The notes under the pieces: generated by a model
What the model was told of the DNA's origin: nothing
What the model saw: only the letters and a program-made list of their open reading frames with translations
The model's database searches: none
NCBI RefSeq assembly: GCF_964355755.1
Contig: NC_092676.1
Coordinates: 26,642,288 to 26,706,287 of the forward strand
Source of the DNA: Antedon mediterranea
Lineage: Eukaryota > Echinodermata > Crinoidea > Comatulida > Antedonidae
Direction: 5' to 3'
Length of the DNA: 64,000 nt
In this document: piece by piece, positions 1 to 11,580 of the stretch
How positions within the stretch are numbered: the stretch's first letter is position 1
How the letters are laid out: each line of letters starts with the position of its first letter
Program-made: the position numbers and the translations under genes

Positions 1-74
1 AAAAATAGTAAAGACAGAAACATTAACATTTGAGCAACTACATTGCACCCCTTTGAGTTAAAATAGGAACTTAC

Positions 75-220
75 TTCTTTTAATTTTTCAATGATCTGTT
101 CTTCTTCTTTTGTTATTAAATTTGGTTCCAAAGATTTAACCTTTGTGCTCAAGAACTTAATGACACAATCACGAACAAGATCTTCTTCCGATTGAATTTG
201 GGCAAATCCTCCTAAAGCAC
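75..220 (-). pseudogene. API5 exon 4 copy, degenerate
   Basis: This matches exon 4 of the functional gene (51189-51340): the antisense of the GALGG...QIQSEED...RD segment can be followed. It is about 146 nt rather than 152, because several bases are missing in the segment equivalent to TKDVEEQII, so the frame is broken. It must be the right-hand end of a further duplication unit lying to the left of the window. The donor GT after the exon is retained. Confidence 0.8.
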
Positions 221-1029
221 CTGCTCAAAATCATAACATTTATTATAAAATATTAATATTTAAACCAATAGATGCACACATCATCTAATTTCAACTACCA
301 CCACCATGTGCATTTGTTTGTGTTCATTTCAAGTCCGTAAGCAGCTGTAGTTTTATTATACCAATGAAGATGTGTTACACGTGTCAAAAATTCAAGATAT
401 GTGCTGTAAATTTGTTTGGAACAATGTTGTTATATCAGCCATAAATGTTTGTCAATTTTTACTGCAGAAACCAGAACAAATTATTTTCTGGATCATGTAC
501 ACAGACATTTAGATATTAAACCTTATTCAAATGTAATACTTAATTTTAGTGATATGAGGGTCATCTCCTATTTTACAAAGAGTGAGGATTGTAAGCATAA
601 GCCAGCCATGAGTTTCACAGAAATCACAATGTTATTTAAGTTCCTAATTTTAAATTTTTTAAGCACAATGGTATTCTTAGAATAGAAACTAAAATAAAAT
701 GAACCATAAATAATATTGAGTTTAAAATGTTCTGATTATGCTGACCAAAGTTAATAAAAAGGCTACATTCATAAACCAATAAAACTGAACTATGTTATCG
801 ACTTTATTTTCAAATCACCAAAACATAAAAAGGAATTATCACAAATAATTAAGAACAATTATTACATTATCGAGCATTACATTAAGTGTTTACTCATTGC
901 AAAAAACATGAAAACCAAAAAAAAACTATGTTGCTTGCGTGAAGTACTATTATCATACAGACTTGAATATAAGCCCACCCCATGAATAAGGTTTCGCGTG
1001 GGGAACCCTTCTGTAGAAGCTACCTCCAA

Positions 1030-1853
1030 ACTTACCTTTCAACAAAATAGAATTCCATCACCTCTTAAAGCGAAAACTCAGGATAAATAAAAAAAGTTAA
1101 ATATAAACTATAAATTCTGAATAAAATAATGTTTCTCATTTTGCTGTTTCCAAAAACAAAGTTCTAAGGTTAAAAAAAACTAAAGCTACTAACAAATAAT
1201 TCACTTACCGCCATACTTGTTTTCTTTAGTGTATCTTCATGTGCAATATAAACAATGAAAAATAATCTTACACAATTTGAGTTATATCTCCCTCTTCGAG
1301 GAGAAAGGCTATCGTAAGCTTGGCACGCAATAAAACACTACACTTTAGTATCAGGTGCTGGGATTTCCTTGCATCTACTTACTAGAATCAGCAATGATGA
1401 CAATGATTTTAATATACTTACCATACTTTGTAACAGTACAGTATAATTGTTGAAAATTTATAATGAAAAATGGTACTGTACTTACCTATGTCATAGGTCA
1501 ACTATTATGCAAATGAGACTTACTCCATGAACATCTAGCTAGCTAGCTCTATGCTTGCTTACAAACAAATCAGTTGTTTGACTGCAAAAATGATTACAAG
1601 GTGCAGATTTCTGTCTACTAAAGATAGTAGTATTATCGATAATAATAACCAGCTTTAAAGCAAGTCTACCTTTAAAATTATTACATAATAGTTGAGGTCA
1701 CCTAAATAGAACTCCACGAAATAACTCCATGACATATACCTGCTTGTTGTTCAGCATAATACTTCAATGTACAGTGTATTTCACACATGTACAACCAACA
1801 TATAAAGTGTAGCTATACTTACCATTGTGTGGCAAAGATGCAATCTGTTGTTA
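1030..1853 (-). other. Cluster of splice donors, candidate micro-exon gene, unit 1
   Basis: Perfect GTAAGT on the minus strand occurs with its complement ACTTAC at 1030-1035, 1203-1208, 1377-1382, 1416-1421, 1480-1485, 1518-1523 and 1817-1822. Several are preceded by a plausible tiny exon with an AG before it. One is 1853-1823, a 31-nt segment after TTACAG; another is the 28-nt AGGTGATGGAATTC... segment ending at 1036. Both have an open frame. Product unknown; a gene is inferred, not shown. Confidence 0.4.
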
Positions 1854-2135
1854 CTGTAATACATGATGTCATCATATTACATGTTAAGTCTATTACTTCA
1901 GGTTATCTAAACATGGTACATTTCATACAATATAAATATCTCAAATATGTTGTTAAATATTTATGAACAACTTGACACAAAGAAATATTATTTGCACACA
2001 ATATAATTTGTTCCTGTGATCTTGTAGGATGAAAGCAAAGTCAATTAATGATTCATATTTCGAATATAATATCCACTGTGTATCAAATATGTATGTTGTT
2101 AAATGTTTTACCATTGTCTGTACAATTAGTTTACT

Positions 2136-2378
2136 TTGTGTCTAGTTGATCAAATCAGAGTCTCACAACCAACATCGTACTCACAATTACGAGTCAGAAT
2201 GGAATATTATGATCACCGAGTCGACGCTGGATCCAATCACGTCCAAAACACTTGGCTGGATCTAAAGTGGTATTGTGATTTTACACAGGAGTTGATGTTG
2301 ATAGGAGAACAGCCCATCTTTTATACATTCTATCATTTTTGTTGTTTGTTTACAGTATGTGATGTGTTTCAAAACTAG
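2136..2378 (+). other. Conserved 80-codon open frame in spacer, unit 1
   Basis: The frame contains YSQLRVRMEYYDHRVDAGSN and is repeated almost unchanged at 16647-16889. A TTTGTGTCTAG before it resembles a splice acceptor. In unit 3 (about 38679-38880) the same frame has a TAG in place of a Trp codon. I do not recognise the product. It may be an exon, a fragment of a repeat, or chance. Confidence 0.25.
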
Positions 2379-3275
2379 CATGCTTTTCAAACATGTCTAA
2401 GCTAGCGTAAGGATACCTAAATCTATAAATTGTGTATAACAATAGTATGTATAACAATAGTATGTATACATTTGTGTTTGCAACACAGTCTAGTAAAAGT
2501 ATTGGCAGTACTAAAGTAGTTCCTTAAAAAAACTAAATTCTCAACAATCTACCAGTAACATAGGTGAACATTTTAACACTTTGTACATACAAATAAAAAA
2601 TTAATTGAAATACTGAAATGTTTTGGTAAATTGATTCAGTATAAAAACATCAGCTTGTAAATGATATAGCAAAATCAAAGCAACATTGCAAACTCATGTG
2701 GAAACATGGTTTGTTAAAAATGTCGGCTGATTGTCAACATTTTAATTACAAAACCATAACAATTCAAATAATTGTTATTACCTTATTTACAATTGGTTAA
2801 CTAAAGAGAATCGATTTATTTTTACATTATTTTCTGGGTAATAACACTATTAACAATAATCAAGGATACTGTATTCAATTTTAGAAAAGGCAATAAAAAA
2901 AGTATTATTACTTTACATAAAAATAAGACAACTAACAACTGAATATCGTTACTTATCAGGAGAACCAGATAACAATCATTTTTTACTGGAAATACCAAAA
3001 TCTATTTTAGGTTTTTAAGAAGTTACCAATCTGAAGGTTGACTTTATAAAAATCTGTCAATTGTATTACTGTGAACTTTGACCTACAGAGTGACTGGCAA
3101 TAGTAGGATCTGGAAATATTCTCATAACACTGATTGTTGCGACATTCAAAAACGATTTCCACGGCCACGTCCTTTTGACCATCCACGACCCCGGAATCCA
3201 CCTCGACGTTGCTGTCCTGTAAAACAATGTAAAATAAGTTAAATAGATGTTAACAGGAAACATAGATTAATCTAT

Positions 3276-3417
3276 AAAGCTCTGTCTACACAATCAAATT
3301 TGCCCATATATGGACTTGATGATGCCATATCACTACCATATTTGGGCATATCACCACCATATTTGGGCACGTCACACTTTTTTTGTCAAATAGTATGATA
3401 GTGTGCACAGAGCTTTA
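3276..3417. mobile_element. MITE family A in API5 intron 11 copy, unit 1
   Basis: Ends TAAAGCTCTGTCTACAC and GTGTGCACAGAGCTTTA are inverted repeats. The middle has short tandem CCATATTTGGGCATATCAC units. Confidence 0.85.
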
Positions 3418-3713
3418 GAGTAAACCAATTTTAGAAAAGATTTATTTACCACCTCCAGTGAAATTATTTCCGTAATTTGCATCTCCTCCGCTCGGGGCAT
3501 TACCAGCTTTTGCGCTATAGCGCCCTCCAGGTGGATGGTACACTCCACGAGCTCCTCGCTGTTTATTACCACCGCCTACTGTTGCTTTTTTAGCAGGTCC
3601 TGACTCAGAAAATGTGATTGGGGTGATGTTACCTCTCTTTACACTAGAGTAAAGAAAACACAAAATAAAATTGAATTTAAATATATATAAAAGTCTTTCA
3701 ATTATGTGTGACC

Positions 3714-3868
3714 AAATCTTTGTCTACACTATCAAACTTTATGTGACAAAACAAAAATGTGATGTGCATATGTCCATATATAGATATGATGATGTCATAT
3801 CAGTACCATATTTATGGGCACATCACATATTTTTGTCACATAAAGTTTTATAATTTAGACAGAGCTTA
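3714..3868. mobile_element. MITE family A in API5 intron 10 copy, unit 1
   Basis: CTACACTATCAAACTTTATG and its inverse CATAAAGTTTTATAATTTAG, followed by ACAGAGCTTAA, mark both ends. The 60-codon frame across it is fortuitous. Confidence 0.85.
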
Positions 3869-5040
3869 AACAATGAGATACAATTTGTTCACATATTGTC
3901 ATGCAAATGTTTCCTTATAACACATGTGAAAGTACCAAAAAAAGTTAATATATTATTATTTCATATTAGGCAATTATATTCACATACCTTTGTTGTTGTT
4001 GTGTTTGTTCTATTGTAGCTTTCTGGATTGGTTTCCATGACAATGTAATGATGCATCCGTAGCCTGGTGGGTTACGGAACAAGTCCTAGTGTAAACAAAA
4101 TAATGAATATTTAGTGTTTTATCCTTTATTTAACAAAAAAACATGGAGAGGCTGTATCTGCCCCTCTTATTTATAAAGAAAACCACTTAAAACAATATGA
4201 TAGAGTCAAGAATCACAATGTTTGGATGCTTCAATATGTCAGAGTATCATACGTGACAATGCTGTTGGTAATGCAAAGATCACAAAATGCACAATGAGCG
4301 TGCCATACCTTAATTAAAGCATTGATATTGGTTGTTATCTTAAGAGCGACAACTTTGATCTTATTCTCGTCAGATTTCAATACATCTCCTGTTTTATCTC
4401 GCAGGTCTGCCCTCAGTTGTTTCATGCAAACTTGGTTACCACGTGCAAAATACTGTAATCTGTAAAAACAATAACAAAATTTAATTTAATGATTTATTAA
4501 TATCTTTTTTTAAAATTTTTAAATTAGGCAATTTCAATGTCCCATAATTGGAAGGGAAAAACAAATTTTGTTACTGTAATCCTATTAAAAAATAAATTGT
4601 TTTTTTGTTTTATTCAATCAATAATTAGAAAAATAAAACCCTTTTGGATCAATATGCAAACAAATAATATGCATTCATTCTGAAGTACTGCAAAATTTAA
4701 TTCTGTCCACGTACCTTAGACGGAAGTCTTTCAAACGATCAAGATTTTCTTCAGCAGTGAAGAAGTCTGGACACTTCTTACCCATCTGGTGAAGAGTGTA
4801 CATTAAACATTCTACGATTGAAAATTGTAATTTAGGTTCATCGCTATCTTTTCCGTTCTCTCCTTCCTCAACTTCAGCTGGTGGAAGCGGCATATACTCC
4901 TAGAAAATATATTATTTAATAATTTTGAATGAAGCAGAAGATACAAAGTTTCTTCGACCAGAAAAATACTAGATCTCTTCTTCTGTCTTCCCTGATAAAA
5001 CTTTTGTATGGAAAACAAACTGCTACTGTATACAAGCTCT

Positions 5041-5225
5041 TAAGCTCTGTCTAAACTATCAAACTTTATGTGATAAAACAATGTAATGTGCCCAGATATG
5101 GACATCATGATGTCATATCACATATTTAGGTACATATCACTACCATATTTAGGCATATCACTACCATATTTGGGCACATCACACTATTTTGTCACATAAA
5201 GTTTGATAGTGTAGACAGAGCTTTA
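5041..5225. mobile_element. MITE family A in API5 intron 7 copy, unit 1
   Basis: TTAAGCTCTGTCTAAAC at the left and GTAGACAGAGCTTTAA at the right, with three CATATTTAGG/CATATTTGGG tandem units between. TTAA is at both ends. Confidence 0.88.
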
Positions 5226-5584
5226 ATCAAGATTGTTACAGGGAGGTTTGTTTTTGGCTAAGGGCTTGGCATGCAATGAAAATGATCAACATACTACACA
5301 ACAACTACCTACAGTACACCTATCTTTATTGAACAGGACATTCTATAATTTTGTAAAATATTTTAAATCATTTAAAAGATGAACATCATTCTTACCAGCA
5401 ATGCATTGTGAACCGTCTCTAAGCACCCTCTGTCTTCGTAATCTCCACAGTGTGTAGACATCTCAGCTAATAACTTTAATACTTCCAACTTTACGTTTGT
5501 ACCTTCTGGTCCCGCAAGCTCACTGAGGAACGGGACGACATGGTTGGAAATGTGTTCTATAAACTTTGTTGAATGCACATTTTT

Positions 5585-6853
5585 CTAGAAAAAAAAAGAA
5601 GAATATTTGTTAGAAAAAAAGTTTTAGCATTAAATGGTAAAAAAGTGATAATTTGTGAATAGGCCACTCTTGTAGGTAGATCAACTTTCGTATGCACTTT
5701 CAGGTCAAAAGAATTTGACTTTAAGGTTGACTTGGTTTAGGGTGGTCAAACAATGCATACATTCATGTACAGTCTAATGGGACATTTTAGTAAAAAATGA
5801 CCTTTGACTCGCACCAAAGGCATGTTATATCCAAATACGTTCACACATACGGTGTAAGTAGCATGGCTTAAGTTAATCCATGGATTAAAATGCCAAGGTG
5901 TTTACACGTACGGCGTTTGTTATGGGGTAAAATACATAAGTCCAAGTACTGTTTAAGTTTTAAAAGTAATAACCCAGGGTCCCTTTTTAGATTTTGAAGG
6001 CCATCTTTTTTTGTTTAACCATTTCATAAAATACGGCCATCTTAATTATAGTGAGGGTTTGATTTCCATTTCATGCGTTGAATTCTTTCCCAAAAGTCAC
6101 TCTGCTTTTAGACATTATTTACTTTTAATTTCACTCTAACCAATTCATGCGCTTTCAGATTGAAGATTTACAGTATATATAAATTTACAATACATATAGT
6201 AAAAAACATGAAGTAATTGGTAAATATCTTGAAATAAGGTAAAAATTATTCAAACATCGCTGTAGTTTAGTTCCTTGACATTAGTTAAGATGGGGTATGT
6301 AGCTGTCGTTAATAACGACAAAGACGTGGCGTGGTGAGTTGCGTTAATAATAATAATAATAATACCTAGTTCACATGTAAAGGCAAGGTGCAAGCCAGCT
6401 TTACACTGTACGTATGAACCCCTATGAAGATTTTTGATATATTATGTACTCATATAGTATAAGGCCTGAGTATTGCTTCAAGGAACAATTATAATCACAT
6501 TAAACTTTTTAAAACCATTGATAAACAAACCATGGTGCTTCTTTGTGATTCAGTTCACTGATTCAGTTCAGTCTTTCCTGATTTCACAATATTCACATCT
6601 AGTTTAGAAGACAGCTCATATTAATGTGACATTTTAAGGTGGAAAAAACCACTTTATTTAATTACTGGAATAACATTTTGTTTAAAATTTGAGCTGCACA
6701 AGTACAAGGTATTTAACATATAAATTGCTTTTTTAAGTGGATTTAATCTATAATCTATACAAACAGCCAATGATAATATTGATAGATTTAGGTGATGGGC
6801 TGGAGTAAATCATTATTAATATATATATATACAATTATAACTCCTATTGCAGA
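5585..6853 (+). promoter_or_regulatory. Upstream region of TRIM copy 1
   Basis: The region from API5 exon 7 copy to the TRIM ATG. It is nearly identical to 19939-21217 and related to 43200-43855. The last 15 bp, CTATTGCAGA before ATG, look like a splice acceptor with AT-rich tract TATATATATATACAATTATA before it. A non-coding first exon and promoter are therefore expected farther left; I cannot place them. Confidence 0.5.
6345..6367 (+). repeat. AAT microsatellite upstream of TRIM copy 1
   Basis: Six AAT repeats; the same short run is at 20700-20719 in unit 2. Confidence 0.8.
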
Positions 6854-8554
6854 ATGGCTAGCAACGAATTAAGTCTACTTGGAGATATAGATGATAAAGT
6901 TCTAGAATGTTCTATCTGTAATGAAAGGCTAGAAGACCCAAAATCACTTAGCTGCCTTCATACCTTCTGTCTGAAGTGTTTGGGGAATTGGGTTCAAACC
7001 AATCGTGGCAAGCTAAAATGCCCTATTTGTCGGAAAAAGTATCCCATACCAAAAGGAGGGCTTGAAAAACTTGCCCCATAAACACAATTCTAAACAACCT
7101 CTTGGAAACCATCAAACAGCATGAAGTGAAAGATGAGGCCAAAGGCACTGCCTCTCTGTGCGCATCTCATGCTAAACCATTAGAAATGTATTGCACAAAA
7201 TGTAAAGTACCAATATGCATAGAATGCACTGCAATGGAACATGCCGCAGGAGATGGAAAACATGAACTAATTAACATTGTAACAGCATTTAATACGTTTA
7301 AGGAAACCTCAGAAGACTTGAAGAAAGCTGCCAATGAATCCATAAAAAAAACAGAAAATGTACTTAAAGTAGTCACAAAGAATTCTAAAGAACTAGAAGA
7401 AAGTAAAGAGGCAAGTCTTACAGATATTGATAACCAAGTTCAAGAAATGGTACAAGTAATCCACAAAAAAAGGAGAAGAAATGAGAAAAAAGGTTGAAAC
7501 AAATTATGTGGAGGAAAAGAAAGTTAATGACGTACAAATTACAAATTTAACAAAAATCATTTCTGAATTAAACACAAGGGTGAGTTTCCTAAATCAGTTA
7601 CTAATGAGTGAGCCAGCAATTGCTATGAGATCAAGTGAGATTGTATTAAATACACTGATGGATGAAATTAATAAATCTGAAGAAATCAAGCAAAAGGACA
7701 GCAAACAAATTAAATTTATCAGAAACAAACAACCAATTGATTTACTGAAAGAAAATGACATTGGAAATGTTATATTCAAACCATTTACTATCGAAGTAGA
7801 GGGTAAGCCTACAGGAGTAGCAAAATGTGAGGATGATTGCTTCCTGGTTTCATTTCTCACAAATAAAATTCACAAGTACAACCAATCAGGAAAATGTACA
7901 AGCAAGATTACACTACCAGAAGGTGTGGAAGTTAACAGAATGTACAAAATGAAGAATGGCAACATAGCATTCAGTGATTATAGCATTACTACATGCATTC
8001 AAGTATGTGATATGAATGGTCATGTGATCAAATCCATTGGTAAGGGTGTATTGATGGATCCATATGGTATTCACATAGATGAGGCAGCTAATGTTATATA
8101 TGTAGCAGATTGGGACATAGGATGTGTGTTCATGTTTGACATTAATAGTGGTAAGCAGTTGAAGAAGATAGGATCACAAAATGAAGAACATGAATACACT
8201 AGTGTTGCACTTACAAAAACTGGTAAAGTACTTGTAGCAGATAGAGGGCAGCATCAAGTATTATTGTATGATGACAAGGACAAGTCAATGAAAGTACTCA
8301 TCAATGAAGGGTGGGAAGATGGTAAGGTGATGGGACCAAGTGGAGTTGTAGTTGATGAGGAGGATGATAACATCATCGTAGCAAGTATTGAAAAACTACA
8401 ACTATTCAGTAGTGATGGACATTTTATCAAAAGAATTGATAAACAAGAAGATGGAATTAGTTATCCACGTCAGTTATGTATCATTTCATATAACCCATGT
8501 ATGATTGCTTTAGCAAATTACGATGACAGCACAATCCAAACATTCAATTATTGA
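6854..8554 (+). pseudogene. TRIM copy 1: RING/B-box/coiled-coil/NHL, two frameshifts
   Basis: The reading is in three overlapping frames. 6854-7081 encodes the RING (CSIC...CLHTFCLKC...CPIC) and stops at a TAA made by a 2-nt insertion relative to copy 2. 7102-7497 encodes the B-box (C..H...YC..C...IC..C...H...H) and the start of the coiled coil. 7481-8554 encodes the rest of the coiled coil and the NHL propeller, shifted by one extra A in a seven-A run near 7467-7475. The NHL part is identical or nearly so to copy 2. The ATG follows TTGCAG directly, suggesting a non-coding exon upstream. The family is a RING E3 ubiquitin ligase with a WD-like NHL domain for target binding, as in TRIM2/TRIM3/TRIM56. 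Either a recent pseudogene or two assembly indels. Confidence 0.88.
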
Positions 8555-9024
8555 TGTATAAAATATATCATTACATTAAAGAAACACAGTTGAATGAAAG
8601 ATCAAGTACATTAAAAATTATCTATTAATTAGTTTATTACACTAACATTTAAAAACAATCTTCAAATAAATGGGAAATTTTAAAATAAAGCTGAAAATAA
8701 CCAATATCTATTCATATGAGGCGAAACTTATGATTTTGTATTTTCTAACTTTAATATCATTTGAACTAATGTTATAATTACAGTATGTCATCATTGAAAA
8801 ATAAATGGATTTTTTTTTTGTGAATATATTTAGTATTTTTAGAATAAGCCTAATTTGAATTATTGTACAGTATATTATAATAATATATGTTACACTTGTA
8901 GGCAAAGGCAGTTTTTGTTTTAGTTTTCCTAGTTTTAAATCATTAAATACAACATTATTCTTATTTCATCAAGTAGTCATACTGTAGATACCTATGGTAT
9001 TTAAATGAAAGTAGATTGTACCTT
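8555..9024 (+). other. TRIM copy 1 3' flank
   Basis: TGATGTATAAAATATATCAT after the stop is conserved in all copies. AATAAA at about 8665 and 8685 could signal polyadenylation. The same flank is at 22917-23391 after copy 2. Confidence 0.55.
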
Positions 9025-9606
9025 AATAAAGTGACCACATACTATATATAGTAATCTGTACTACCTAGTATTGAATATAAAGTGATCACATACTATATAT
9101 AGTAATCTGTACTACCTAGTATAATATAAAGTGATCACATACTGTGTATAGTAATCTGTACTACCTAGTATAATATAAAGTGATCACATACTGTGTATAG
9201 TAATCTGTACTACCTAGTATAATATAAAGTGATCACATACTGTATATAGTAATCTGTACTACCTAGTATAATATAAAGTGATCACATACTGTATATAGTA
9301 ATTTGTACTACCTAGTATAATATAAAGTGATCACATACTGTGTATAGTAATCTGTACTACCTAGTATAATATAAAGTGATCACATACTGTATATAGTAAT
9401 CTGTACTACCTAGTATAATATAAAGTGATCACATACTGTATATAGTAATCTGTACTGCCTAGTATAATATAAAGTGATCACATACTGTATATAGTAATCT
9501 GTACTACCTAGTATAATATAAAGTGATCACATACTGTATATAGTAATCTGTACTACCTAGTATAATATAAAGTGATCACATACTGTATATAGTAATTTGT
9601 ACTAAA
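9025..9606 (+). repeat. 49-bp minisatellite downstream of TRIM copy 1, ~12 copies
   Basis: The unit begins ATAAAGTGATCACATACTGT and ends TACTACCTAGTATAAT; period 49 bp. Copies differ mainly by TGTATA/TATATA. It sits about 470 bp after the TRIM stop. The same array is four times longer after copy 2 and absent after copy 6. Confidence 0.95.
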
Positions 9607-9702
9607 GTAATAGTAATTGTTTTAAAGCAAATGTATAATTAAAGCATTTGAATTGATGTTTTTTGCAAACAGTTCTAATTGAATGATTTATTTAACTTTC
9701 AT

Positions 9703-10783
9703 TTCATTTCATTTATTTCAATATCATTATCGCAGCCTTAGCAGAATTACAAAGATATTTACATTTGTTCAATATTAAAATTAGCATAAAAGTATAAAAC
9801 CAATGATAAAAAAATATAAAAAAGGAGGTAATTTACACAAGAAATACAATACAGGAACATTCAAAAAGTTTAGCTTAAAATATTAAAATAGAAAAAAAAA
9901 ACACCTAAAAGCATCAATAAAAATCGCAAAGCTGTACTGGGTGATATATACTGATTATTCATTTAGAAGCGAGATAAGGTATGGTATTGCACTTTTTCTA
10001 TATCTTTCAACTCTGCATTTGGGTTGTTGATACTTTACACGTCTTAGTTTCATGTTACTTACATTCTTCACTGGAAACCATTTTCCAAAATGAATACTTT
10101 TTGAACAATTCAGAGCAAACTTATAGCATAGATTACGCCTTCTATCAGATAAAGTGTCTAAAGAAAGATCATTGAGTGCTTGGTCATAACATATGTAGTC
10201 ATTACACAATATTATTCTGCAAGCCCTTTTTTGGACAGATTCTATCATATCACTTTGTTTCTTAGTTAGACTAGAATGCCATACTGGGACAGCATATTCA
10301 ACACTTGGTCTTATGTAACTCTTAAATACATCTACAAGATCAAATTTCGGAAGATTGAACTTTCTTAATCTACATAATATATGCAGACGTCTGCTGGCTT
10401 TGGATACAATTTCTTTAACATTACGGTCCCATTTGAGGTTAGCTTGAATCCATAAACCTAGTAACTTAGTTTCATTAACGATTTCAATTGTAGCATTACC
10501 AATGAAAAGGGGTTCATGTTCATATTGATTTCTTTGAAAGTTGAAATACATAGTTTTACATTTAGTTGGGTTAAGTTTTAGTTTGTTTTCATTAGACCAT
10601 ACATTCAGTAAAGCAACATCATTCTGAATTGAGGAAATTACATCCTTTTTTACTATCTGTCCTATGCACAAATCATCTACATATTTCCAAGTTTTACATG
10701 GCGAGTCTTGCATGGCATCATTAATTAGAGCAAGAAAGATCATAGGCCCAAGGAGCGTACCTTGAGGGACCCCCTTGTATTTT
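9703..10783 (-). mobile_element. 5'-truncated LINE, reverse transcriptase C-terminal part
   Basis: On the minus strand the frame starts inside reverse transcriptase with KGVPQGTLLGP (about 10780-10744). It runs through the catalytic-region YVDDL, the thumb-like segment (KLLGLWIQANLKWDRNV) and the C-terminal part (SYIRPSVEYAVPVWHSSL) to a stop at 9955. A 3' UTR ends at about 9703 with ATGAAATGAAATGAAAG. This is the pattern of jockey/CR1/L2-like non-LTR elements. The frame 9955-10743 is open (262 aa) although the element is truncated, so the insertion is probably young. It sits between the unit 1 minisatellite and the API5 exon 6 copy. Confidence 0.9.
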
Positions 10784-11082
10784 TAGAGTAATACCCTTTT
10801 CACATCTGCAAAATGTAACAACTTGTAACCAGATTTGCAGAGTGTGAAGAAAATTTTCTGGAAAAGGGCCTTTCCTTTTCTTCCGAGATGTCTCGAGATT
10901 TTACTGCGCATGTGTCGCCCTGGAATTTAACTGACCAATCACAGTACACTAATAATTAAATAGCGCCCCGAGCTATGCAATGACAATACTTTCTCTCGAA
11001 ATTTCTCAGGGTTTGTGTATGAAATTGGGAGATCAAACCTGGTTACAACTTGTAACAATTTATGTAGCTACTTTGCAGATAG

Positions 11083-11240
11083 ACCCGGGTTCAATTCCAG
11101 ACAACTCCCAGTCCACTCAGCTGTAAATGAGTACCTGATTGAAAATACTAGGGAGAAAAAAGGCGGCGTGGAAAGGAACTGGCCACCCTACCACATAATG
11201 CCGAGGCTTAGTACAATGAGCTCCTAACAGCTCATTCCCC
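11083..11240 (+). mobile_element. SINE-like element, copy 1
   Basis: GGTTCAATTCC at 11088-11098 resembles a B-box. The body GTACCTGATTGAAAATACTA, then GGCGTGGAAAGGAACTGGCC, recurs in reverse at 52525-52613. A clear A-box was not found, so the 5' limit is uncertain. Confidence 0.65.
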
Positions 11241-11580
11241 TACGTTCAGAGAACACGGGACTCACCTTTACTTTGCATATATTTTATTGAATGATGTGTT
11301 TGAACTTGTTGCCTGTTTAATTTCAATTCACTGCCTCTGATTGGATAATCACCAGTCTATAGTTATTGCCATGCCCCAAACTACACCCCTCCGAGAAATT
11401 TGCACAGCCCTCTCTATAAACTTTGTATAATCTTTGCAGCTTTTAATGGAGCTATATTTAAATTTGATTGCATGTTGATTGAACTAGTTGTTCAATTAAC
11501 TAGGTTAATTGAACTTTGACTAGTTTAACCAGGTTAATTTTAAACTATTCATATTATTTAGTTAAAAGAATTGCACTTAC

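Larger units (their letters stand above)
221..3145. other. Spacer downstream of API5, unit 1
   Basis: About 2.9 kb with homologues in units 2 (12558-17576) and 3 (36687-39664). It holds a cluster of minus-strand splice-donor consensus sites (1030-1822), an 80-codon plus-strand open frame (2136-2378) and the API5 3' UTR-like stretch next to exon 12. The block equivalent to 14066-14165 is missing here. No recognised protein domain was found. Confidence 0.6.
3146..5584 (-). pseudogene. API5 exons 7-12 duplicate, unit 1 (open 3' half without 5' exons)
   Basis: Exon copies: 5584-5396 (exon 7), 4899-4715 (8), 4459-4309 (9), 4085-3988 (10), 3643-3450 (11), 3216-3146 (12). Every copy has exactly the length of its functional counterpart, keeps splice sites and has no stop, so a 3' half of about 296 codons could be made if a transcript entered it. 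Differences from the functional copy are few, for example Ile for Thr in exon 10 and ETVHN for EKVHN in exon 7. No intact exons 1-6 precede it on this strand: upstream come TRIM copy 1 (antisense) and frameshifted exon 6, 5 and 4 copies. I call it a partial-duplication pseudogene, but it could serve as an alternative 3' cassette. Confidence 0.88.

Noticed and set aside
416-685. 89-codon plus-strand frame
   Set aside because: The homologous stretch in unit 2 (about 12770-13035) is interrupted, composition is AT-rich, and no family resemblance is seen.
3007-3263. Two 64-65 codon minus-strand frames around API5 exon 12 copy
   Set aside because: Both read the exon in the wrong phase; the phase set by exon 11 gives the RGG tail and the stop at 3146.
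7167-7376. Minus-strand frames opposite the TRIM B-box and coiled coil (also opposite the other copies)
   Set aside because: Shadows of the TRIM coding strand; they recur only because the TRIM sequence recurs.
7081-7497. Programmed ribosomal frameshifting in TRIM copies
   Set aside because: Indels are at different places and in different directions among copies, and copy 4 needs none. Random indels or assembly errors are simpler; kept only as a question under findings.
10680-10730. YVDDL motif taken as retroviral reverse transcriptase
   Set aside because: The downstream architecture (thumb, IRPSVEYAVPVWH block, no RNase H or integrase, short repeat tail) is that of a non-LTR LINE.
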